A DNA stretch of 11,239 nucleotides. It comes from JBMYQA01 sp049600855. GTDB lineage: Bacteria; Bacteroidota; Bacteroidia; Cytophagales; Flammeovirgaceae. The stretch spans positions 1 to 11,239 of the forward strand of contig JBMYQA010000204.1 of the NCBI GenBank assembly GCA_049600855.1, in the 5' to 3' direction. Positions 6,198 through 11,239 of the stretch are shown piece after piece. The notes beneath the pieces are model-generated. The model ran no database searches and was not told where the DNA came from. It worked only from the letters and a program-made list of their open reading frames with translations. The stretch's first letter is position 1; every line of letters begins with the position of its first letter. Made by a program: the position numbers and the translations under genes.

Positions 6198-7268
6198 ATG
6201 GAAACAGATTATTCACCCATATTAATCTATGGTTCTTATGGTTATACGGGTAATTTAATTGCAGAACTAGCTGTGGCTGAGGGCTTAAAGCCAATCTTAG
6301 CTGGGCGTAATGAGCAACTGCTTAAAGCTCAGGCAGATCGTCTAAAACTCAAACACATCGCATTTTCTTTGGATCAATCTGAACAGCTCAATCAGGCGCT
6401 CGCTACCGTAGATATTGTACTCCATATTGCAGGGCCTTATGCACACACCACCAAAACCATGTTGGCTGCATGCATGCGTCAAAAAACACATTATTTAGAT
6501 ATTACAGGAGAACTTGAAGTGTTTGAATGGTTAGCCAGTCAACAACAAGCCCTTAAAGAGGCTGGTATTGTTGCCATACCCGGTACTGGTTTTGATGTGG
6601 TACCCACTGACTGCCTTGCCGCATATCTTAAAAAGCGTTTACCAACTGCATCCCATTTGGAGCTTGCGTTTATGGGCGCAGGAGAGATTTCGAGGGGTAC
6701 AGCTTTAACCATGGTTGAAAATATTAGCCAAGGAGGAATGATCCGTAGAAATGGCACCCTGACTCCTGTTCCAGCAGCTTATCAAACAAAAGAAATTAAC
6801 TTTGGTGAGCGCATAGCATCAGCAGTTACCATTCCTTGGGGAGATGTATCCACAGCCTATCACAGCACGCAGATTCCAAATATTATGGTATATTTTGCTG
6901 TGGATAGCACCACTAAACTTTTCATTAAATCATCGCGATACATAGGTTGGTTAATGGGAACTGCTCCTATCCAAAGTTTTCTGAAAGGACAAGTACGCAA
7001 AAAGGTTAAAGGCCCTTCGCAACAGACGCGAGAGCAGACAAAAAGTTATGTTTGGGGAAAAGCAAAAGATGGGCAAAGCCAACAAACCGTAGAAGCAAGA
7101 CTGGAAACTCCAGAAGCTTATAAATTGACAGCGTTAACTTGTTTAAGGAGTGCACAAAAGCTGCTAAAATCACCATTACCACCAGGTTTTTATACGCCAT
7201 CTTTAGCCTTTGGAGCTGATTTTATTTTAGAGTTTGATGGTGTTAAACGTATTGATATCGAACAATAA
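6198..7268 (+). CDS. Saccharopine dehydrogenase-like NAD(P)-binding oxidoreductase
   Basis: This 356-residue protein belongs to the saccharopine dehydrogenase NADP-binding superfamily, in the group often named 'trans-acting enoyl reductase' after the mycobacterial enzyme. It begins with a Rossmann motif GSYGYTG (12-18) after a beta strand PILIYG, followed by AGRNEQ (35-40), the VLHIAGPYAH segment (74-83), THYLDITGE (97-105) and the family signature GTGFDVVPTDCLA (129-141). The rest is the substrate/dimerisation region with a hydrophobic stretch near 235-265, where the lipid-acting relatives have one. It may reduce a lipid or other small molecule; the substrate cannot be read from sequence, and lysine biosynthesis is unlikely because the chain lacks true saccharopine dehydrogenase features. 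Start: ATG preceded by an A-rich leader, as usual in this phylum. The phosphatase gene follows 33 bp later in the same reading frame and is probably co-transcribed. Confidence 0.85.
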   Translation: METDYSPILIYGSYGYTGNLIAELAVAEGLKPILAGRNEQLLKAQADRLKLKHIAFSLDQSEQLNQALATVDIVLHIAGPYAHTTKTMLAACMRQKTHYLDITGELEVFEWLASQQQALKEAGIVAIPGTGFDVVPTDCLAAYLKKRLPTASHLELAFMGAGEISRGTALTMVENISQGGMIRRNGTLTPVPAAYQTKEINFGERIASAVTIPWGDVSTAYHSTQIPNIMVYFAVDSTTKLFIKSSRYIGWLMGTAPIQSFLKGQVRKKVKGPSQQTREQTKSYVWGKAKDGQSQQTVEARLETPEAYKLTALTCLRSAQKLLKSPLPPGFYTPSLAFGADFILEFDGVKRIDIEQ

Positions 7269-7301
7269 AGCGTTCATAAACTAGATTCTAACAACCAAGT
7301 T

Positions 7302-8057
7302 TTGAAAAAACTTATCGCCAGATTACAAGAATCGCTTGCTCAAAGCGATCGAAAAGGAACCTTTCCTGTGCCAGAGTGCCACGGAAGGCGTTTTGTCATT
7401 CCAGATATCCATGGTTGCTCCAATACGTTCAGGGAATTAGTTGAAAAAATCGCATTAACTGAAGACGATCAATTATTCTTAATTGGCGATTACATTGATA
7501 AAGGACTTGATAGCAAAGGCGTATTAGATTTCATCAGTGAATTAGATGAGAATAACATGATGCTCTATCCTATTCGGGGCAATCATGAACAGATGTTTCT
7601 CGATATCTCTAAAAAAAATGCTTATATGATTGAATCATACGCCAAACGAGAACGCTTAACGAATCTATTAGATGGTCAAAAAATTAAAGAGCCCTATCGT
7701 AGTTTTTTTGAATGTTTGCCTTATTACTACGAGTTAAAGGATTTTTACATTGTACATGCGGGTTTTAACTTTAAAGCGGCCAATCCATTTGAAGATTTTG
7801 AGGAAATGCTCTGGATCCGGGATTATACAGCTGATCCTGACTGGGTTGGAAGTAAATCCATTTTACATGGTCATACGCCTTCTTATAAAAGTGTAATTAT
7901 GGAGTGTATTCAAAATCATTATTCCGTTATCCCACTAGATAATGGATGTGTATTTTCAAATGGAGGTTTTAATGAAAACTACGGCAATCTGATTTGTTTA
8001 AACCTAGATACTTATGAAGTGATTGTCCAGCCTAATATCAATGATATTGTTCGGTAA
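7302..8057 (+). CDS. PPP-type serine/threonine metallophosphatase
   Basis: This 251-residue enzyme has all the calcineurin-like metallophosphatase motifs in order: PDIHG (34-38, the usual GDxHG with Pro for Gly), GDYIDKG (62-68), RGNHE (92-96), VHAG (151-154) and HGHT (189-192), then LDNG (212-215). These supply the two-metal site and the catalytic histidine. Bacterial relatives (PrpA/PrpB, lambda phosphatase type) remove phosphate from proteins or nucleotides. The start is a TTG at 7302. No ATG or GTG exists in frame between the stop of the preceding gene and the first motif, and the segment from residue 1 (KKLIARLQESLA) looks like a real helix, so TTG is well supported. It lies 33 bp after, and in the same frame as, the oxidoreductase, with no other stop between the two, so a single stop-codon change would fuse them. 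There is no signal peptide; it is cytoplasmic. Confidence 0.9.
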   Translation: MKKLIARLQESLAQSDRKGTFPVPECHGRRFVIPDIHGCSNTFRELVEKIALTEDDQLFLIGDYIDKGLDSKGVLDFISELDENNMMLYPIRGNHEQMFLDISKKNAYMIESYAKRERLTNLLDGQKIKEPYRSFFECLPYYYELKDFYIVHAGFNFKAANPFEDFEEMLWIRDYTADPDWVGSKSILHGHTPSYKSVIMECIQNHYSVIPLDNGCVFSNGGFNENYGNLICLNLDTYEVIVQPNINDIVR

Positions 8058-8077
8058 GCATTTTTGTGAGTTTGCGA

Positions 8078-8108
8078 TTTACCATTCGTGATAAACACGA
8101 ATGGTAAA
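8078..8108. repeat. Perfect 13-bp inverted repeat downstream of the phosphatase gene
   Basis: TTTACCATTCGTG (8078-8090), loop ATAAA, CACGAATGGTAAA (8096-8108). The stem is strong and starts 20 bp after the stop codon. The sequence after it on the + strand is AATTAAATTCG, without a U-tract, and the other side also lacks one. It could be a terminator of an unusual kind, an mRNA 3'-end stabilising hairpin, or an operator for the downstream gene. Confidence 0.65.
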
Positions 8109-8205
8109 AATTAAATTCGAAGCCTTCTTCATTTTTAATTAGCTTTACAACGAAAAAATCAGAAACGTCAAATACATGAGTAGACATTACTTAATTAAAA
8201 CAGAA

Positions 8206-9516
8206 ATGAATTTGTTTAAATCAATCTTAGGTACCTTTACCTTACTCTTACTTTCAGCATCAACCATTTTTGGGCAAACCTTTACCCCTGCTCGTAGTCA
8301 AGATAAACCGATCGCCATCGCCAATGCAACCATCCATGTTGGAGATGGAACCATTATTGAAAAAGGGATTGTGTATTTTGAAAAAGGAAAAATCATTTCT
8401 GTCGTTGAAGGCGGCTCAGAAAATGTGGACATCAACAAATACAAACTCATCGATGCTGAAAAGAAACACCTCTACCCCGGTCTGATTTTACCAATTTCCA
8501 CCTTAGGCTTGGTAGAAATTGAAGCGGTTAAAGCCTCAAGAGATAACTATGAAAGAGGGGCTTTTAATCCGAATATCCGATCAATTATTGCCTACAACAC
8601 GGATTCAGAGCTCATTGGAACTTTAAGGTATAATGGCATTCTACTAGCACAAATCACTCCAAGTGGCGGAACTGGCATGGCTGGTACAACCTCAATTGTA
8701 CAACTCGATGCTTGGAATTGGGAAGATGCCATTTATCAACAAGACGATGCTTTAGTAATGGGTTGGCCCAGACGCTTTTTTGGCCCGCGTTGGTGGCTTG
8801 GTGAAAGTGAAATGAGACCTAATCCCAATTATGACAAACAAGTACGAGAAATTAAAAAAGCGTTTGAAGATGCTGCGGCCTACAGCAAATCAACTCCCGA
8901 AACCGTAAATATAAAACTAGAAGCCATGAAAGGACTCTTTGATGGTTCTAAAACATTGATCATCAATCCAGGAAGTATAAAAAATGTGGTTTCGAGTGTA
9001 CAAACCGTTCAAAGCTTAGGGGTAAAACGCATTGTGGTTGTTGGCAATAGTGAACTATTAATGGTCAAAGAATTCCTCAAAGAAAATAATATTTCTGTCA
9101 TCTTAGAAGACATTCATGGCTTACCTGAGCGGGAAGGAGATAATATTAACTTACCTTACAAATTACCCGCTTTGCTCAAAAAAGAAGGCATTAAATTTTG
9201 CTTTGGATACTTTAGTAGTGTAGCGAGTTCGCGTAACTTGCCCTTTTTTGCAGGTACAGCTACTGCTTACGGCTTGAGCAAAGAAGAAGCACTTCAGGCA
9301 ATGACTAAAGACGCAGCCGATATATTGGGAATAGGCAATCGTACGGGTATGATCAAAACAGGACTCGACGCAAATATTATTGTTTCTGAAGGCGACATCT
9401 TAGATATGAAAACCAATCACCTCACCCATGCATTCATTCAAGGTAGGCAGCTCGAGTTAACCAACAAACAAGTAAAACTATACGAGAAGTATAAAAAGAA
9501 ATACAACCAGAAATAG
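8206..9516 (+). CDS. Exported amidohydrolase-fold protein, probably without catalytic metal
   Basis: From the ATG at 8206 the product has 436 residues with a signal peptide (MNLFKSILGTFTLLLLSAST, then IFGQ). The upstream in-frame ATG at 8176 would add ten polar residues before it and is less likely. The sequence follows the imidazolonepropionase-like amidohydrolase layout: an N-terminal beta-sandwich segment (IAIANATIHVGDGTIIEKGIV), the HLYPGLI turn, a TIM-barrel middle, and the typical C-terminal block (NLPFFAGTATAYGLSKEEAL, MTKDAADILGI, MIKTGLDANIIVSEGDIL). However, after PGLI, where active enzymes read DxHxH, it has LPISTLG, and the barrel-end aspartate appears to be replaced (FCFGYFSS). 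Both are needed to hold metal. Homologues in Bacteroidota with the same NTDS, ITPSGG and WNWEDA segments are known, so this looks like a stable subfamily and not decay. Location: periplasm. Role unknown. A terminator follows at 9539. Confidence 0.8.
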   Translation: MNLFKSILGTFTLLLLSASTIFGQTFTPARSQDKPIAIANATIHVGDGTIIEKGIVYFEKGKIISVVEGGSENVDINKYKLIDAEKKHLYPGLILPISTLGLVEIEAVKASRDNYERGAFNPNIRSIIAYNTDSELIGTLRYNGILLAQITPSGGTGMAGTTSIVQLDAWNWEDAIYQQDDALVMGWPRRFFGPRWWLGESEMRPNPNYDKQVREIKKAFEDAAAYSKSTPETVNIKLEAMKGLFDGSKTLIINPGSIKNVVSSVQTVQSLGVKRIVVVGNSELLMVKEFLKENNISVILEDIHGLPEREGDNINLPYKLPALLKKEGIKFCFGYFSSVASSRNLPFFAGTATAYGLSKEEALQAMTKDAADILGIGNRTGMIKTGLDANIIVSEGDILDMKTNHLTHAFIQGRQLELTNKQVKLYEKYKKKYNQK

Positions 9517-9538
9517 CCGTTACTCATTTTATAAAAAG

Positions 9539-9586
9539 AAGTTCCCAATTCAAATCTAGTATTTGAGTTGGGAACTTTACATTTTT
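9539..9586 (+). terminator. Intrinsic terminator after the amidohydrolase-like gene
   Basis: Arms at 9539-9555 and 9561-9577 pair over 17 bp (one G-U, T9549 with G9567) around the loop CTAGT. A mixed T-rich tail, TACATTTTT, follows. It begins 22 bp after the stop codon. The G-U pair and the tail fit the + strand. Confidence 0.8.
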
Positions 9587-9612
9587 AGCCTTTCGCTTCT
9601 GCGAAATATGTT

Positions 9613-9620
9613 TAGATTTG
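9613..9620 (+). promoter_or_regulatory. -7 promoter element (TAnnTTTG) of the serine dehydratase gene
   Basis: TAGATTTG matches the Bacteroidota -7 consensus fully. TTTC at 9591-9594, 18 bp upstream, is a one-mismatch -33 element and lies inside a small hairpin (TTTCGC/GCGAAA, 9591-9606). The predicted start of transcription is near 9624-9627, giving a leader of about 30 nt before the ATG at 9655. It sits just after the terminator of the preceding gene, so the downstream pair forms its own unit. Confidence 0.5.
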
Positions 9621-9654
9621 TTTATCCAATAATCAACACTTTAGGAATAAACAA

Positions 9655-10329
9655 ATGGCTGAAAAAAGTAGCATCTTTGATATGATTGGGCCCGTAATGA
9701 TTGGTCCTTCAAGTTCCCATACTGCTGGCGTTGTGCGAATTGGGAAAGTGGCTCATCGCATATTAGGAGTGGTGCCAACAAAGGCAAAAATTACATTTTA
9801 TAATTCTTTTGCCAGAACTTATGAAGGCCATGGAAGTGATCGGGCAATTATCGCAGGGCTCCTGGGTTATAAAACAGATGACAAACGCATTAAAACTTCA
9901 TTCGAAGAAGCAGAAAAAGTTGGCTTTGAATATAGTTTTCATCCTGTCGGAAATGCCTCTACTTACCATCCCAATACGGTCAAAATTAAATGTCAATCTG
10001 ATGAGCGGGAAATTGAGGTAATTGGCGTAAGTCAGGGAGGTGGAGTCATTAGTATCATTAGCGTAGATGGATTCGCTGCTAACTTCAGTGCTGCTGCACA
10101 TACACTGATTGTTAATGCAGACGACAAAATTGGAAGTATCTCGTTTATTTCCAGCATTTTGGCTCATGAAGATTGTAACATTGCCACGATGAATGTATCC
10201 AGAAAAGGAAAACATGAAATGGCTTGCCTCTCCATTGAAATCGATTCAGGTATTCGAGAAATTACTTTACAATACTTACAAAGCTTAAGTTGGGTACATA
10301 ATGTGACGTATATTCCTACTATTGATTAA
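9655..10329 (+). CDS. sdaAB: L-serine ammonia-lyase (iron-sulfur type), beta subunit
   Basis: Iron-sulfur L-serine dehydratase converts L-serine to pyruvate and ammonia. This 224-residue protein matches the beta chain of the two-chain form. It opens with the family signature SIFDMIGPVMIGPSSSHTAG (6-25), continues with TFYNSFARTYEGHGSDRAIIAGLLG (47-71, key residues T55, H59, G60, D62) and HPNTV (105-109), and ends with an ACT domain (about 148-222: HTLIVNADDKIGSIS, then SSILAHEDCNIATMNVSR). ACT domains in this family bind serine and control activity. The alpha chain that carries the 4Fe-4S cluster is not next to it; the following gene is unrelated, so the alpha gene must be elsewhere or the subunit works without it. 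The ATG at 9655 sits about 30 nt after the predicted transcription start. Confidence 0.93.
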   Translation: MAEKSSIFDMIGPVMIGPSSSHTAGVVRIGKVAHRILGVVPTKAKITFYNSFARTYEGHGSDRAIIAGLLGYKTDDKRIKTSFEEAEKVGFEYSFHPVGNASTYHPNTVKIKCQSDEREIEVIGVSQGGGVISIISVDGFAANFSAAAHTLIVNADDKIGSISFISSILAHEDCNIATMNVSRKGKHEMACLSIEIDSGIREITLQYLQSLSWVHNVTYIPTID

Positions 10330-10379
10330 AAGTTAGAATATGATTGTGTCGTTTCATGTTAATCAAGATAATCAAACTC

Positions 10380-10880
10380 ATGCAGAGAACCTTATTCCTT
10401 TTTTTAGCATTTTTTGTGCTGGCAGCTACTAGCCAAGCACAAGAAAAAAATAAGTTAGACTTTTCAAAACAAGTCGATAAACAGGTATGGAAACCGTTTA
10501 AGAAGGCTTATGCTGCGCGTAATGCAGAGCAGTTCAATGCACTGCACACAGATGATGTACTGAGAATAACTAAGAGTGGTATTCGAAAAGGAGATGAGTA
10601 TAAAGAAAATAACCTAAAATGGTTCAATACTCGTACTGAGAAAAGAACCATCGATTTGCGATTTGAACAACGACATTATAAAGAAGATGTAGCTTATGAA
10701 GTAGGCTATTACAAAGTTATCAACTATTCAGAAAATGAGGAAGCTAAGGTGCATTATGGCCGCTTTCATGTTGTACTCAGAAAAGTAAAAGGAGTTTGGA
10801 AAATTGCCCAAGATTGGGATACTGATGATGTAAATGGTACTCCTGTAACAGAAGCCGATTGGGAAAAATTAGCTGGTTAA
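10380..10880 (+). CDS. Exported NTF2-like (SnoaL/DUF4440-type) small protein
   Basis: From the ATG at 10380 the product has 166 residues with a signal peptide (MQRTLFLFLAFFVLAATSQA, then QEKN). In-frame starts further up (ATG 10356, TTG 10344) would only add a basic extension and remain possible. The mature part has the pattern of NTF2-like SnoaL/DUF4440 domains: a first helix FKKAYAARNAEQFNALHTDDVL, a short loop with RKGDEYKENNLKWF, then strands TIDLRFEQRHYKEDVAYEVGYYKVI and HYGRFHVVLRKVKGVWKIAQDWD, where the GxWKI-x-x-D end is typical. The cone-shaped fold can bind small ligands or act as an enzyme; nothing here shows which. It lies about 50 bp after sdaAB without a terminator between and is probably co-transcribed. 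A hairpin (10869-10891) covers its stop codon. Confidence 0.72.
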   Translation: MQRTLFLFLAFFVLAATSQAQEKNKLDFSKQVDKQVWKPFKKAYAARNAEQFNALHTDDVLRITKSGIRKGDEYKENNLKWFNTRTEKRTIDLRFEQRHYKEDVAYEVGYYKVINYSENEEAKVHYGRFHVVLRKVKGVWKIAQDWDTDDVNGTPVTEADWEKLAG

Positions 10881-10891
10881 TTGCCAGCTAA
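10869..10891. repeat. 8-bp inverted repeat over the stop codon, between converging genes
   Basis: TTAGCTGG (10869-10876), loop TTAATTG, CCAGCTAA (10884-10891). It includes the TAA at 10878-10880 and lies in a 25-bp gap between converging genes. There is no U-tract on either side, so it is at best a weak terminator-like hairpin. Confidence 0.45.
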
Positions 10892-10905
10892 CTCGCTACA
10901 ACTGA

Positions 10906-11239
10906 TTATAATTTAATGGCAAAAACCAAGATATCATCGCGCTGTGCCTGATCGGATTGATATTCCTTTAACAACACTTGCAGCGCTTCTTTCTGTTCTA
11001 ATAAGGGCTTATCTGCGTGTTCTTTTACAAACTTTTTAAATCCATTGGTGCCTATTTTACCAACATTTGCATCGCCTTGTGCCATTAAGCCATCTGAGGT
11101 CAAATAAATAATATCGCCTTTTTTGAGGAAAATCTCTCGCTCGTGATAATGTTGTATCTTCTGTTTCATTCCGCCAATTGCTTGCGGACTGCCTTTTAAA
11201 TACCCCACTTCTGAACGTTCTTGATTCAGGTAAAACAAA
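10906..11239 (-). CDS. SpoIIE/PP2C-type serine phosphatase, C-terminal part (runs off the window)
   Basis: The visible 110 or so residues are the end of a longer protein whose start lies beyond the right edge; no true start codon is in view. The order of motifs fits the SpoIIE (PPM/PP2C) phosphatase domain: PQAIGG, the strand and turn KKGDIIYLTSDGL (with the metal-binding D of the SDG motif), a helical insert TNGFKKFVKEHADKPLLEQKEALQVLLKEY, and the closing QRDDILVFAIKL with the paired aspartates. In Bacteroidota this domain usually ends large signalling proteins with TPR, GAF or 7TMR-DISM sensor parts and a coiled coil, acting on anti-sigma-antagonist type partners or as a response output. 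Which sensor it carries cannot be seen here. Confidence 0.88.
   Translation of the reverse strand, partial: LFYLNQERSEVGYLKGSPQAIGGMKQKIQHYHEREIFLKKGDIIYLTSDGLMAQGDANVGKIGTNGFKKFVKEHADKPLLEQKEALQVLLKEYQSDQAQRDDILVFAIKL

Noticed and set aside
5980..6294. A 104-residue leftward frame between aat and the oxidoreductase gene
   Set aside because: It overlaps the conserved Rossmann N-terminus of the + strand gene, is rich in Ile, Phe, Leu, Cys and Trp as expected from AT-rich non-coding DNA, and matches no family.
9898..10215. A leftward frame of about 105 residues inside sdaAB
   Set aside because: Entirely opposite a well-conserved gene; a shadow frame.
1..11239. CRISPR array, tRNA or rRNA gene, integrase, insertion sequence or phage defence cassette
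   Set aside because: No regularly spaced repeats, no tRNA-like cloverleaf and no transposase, recombinase, restriction, reverse transcriptase or toxin-antitoxin protein was seen.

Overview
The window looks like chromosomal DNA of a Bacteroidota bacterium, probably of the Cytophagia/Flammeovirgaceae kind. The evidence is low GC, absence of Shine-Dalgarno sequences, matches to the Bacteroidota promoter consensus (-33 TTTG, -7 TAnnTTTG), and families typical of the phylum: a 7TMR-DISM sensor, a SpoIIE-type phosphatase tail, a small RecD-like helicase and a signal-peptide-bearing amidohydrolase homologue. I could not identify genus or species.

Layout. 62-709 (-): N-terminal part of a 7TMR-DISM extracellular-domain protein that ends abruptly in its first membrane segment. 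881-1546 (-): DtxR/MntR-family metal-dependent repressor. 1547-2534: nearly 1 kb without protein genes. Its second half (about 1924-2489, +) has the hallmarks of a large structured non-coding RNA: a candidate promoter just before it, a perfect 10-bp helix joining its two ends, a series of local hairpins (one with a GNRA loop, one with 19 pairs), and an intrinsic terminator at the end. 2535-3944 (-): SF1 RecD/Dda-like helicase. 4311-4721 (+): small exported protein. 4722-5926 (-): aat and a DUF4442 hotdog protein, a two-gene unit with a 2-bp gap. 6198-8057 (+): a saccharopine-dehydrogenase-like oxidoreductase, then a PPP-type metallophosphatase starting at TTG. 8206-9516 (+): exported amidohydrolase-fold protein lacking the metal-binding HxH. 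9655-10880 (+): L-serine dehydratase beta subunit, then a small exported NTF2-like protein. 10906 to the window end (-): C-terminus of a SpoIIE/PP2C phosphatase.

Most of the protein content is ordinary housekeeping and metabolic material: N-degron tagging (Aat), DNA repair helicase, metal homeostasis, serine breakdown. The genes do not form one pathway. There are no tRNA or rRNA genes, CRISPR arrays or intact mobile elements. The most unusual element is the candidate RNA at 1924-2489, which I do not recognise as tmRNA, RNase P RNA, SRP RNA or a group II intron. Its structural signals (terminal helix, G-U wobbles that pair only in the + sense, terminator polarity) agree on one strand and one set of ends.
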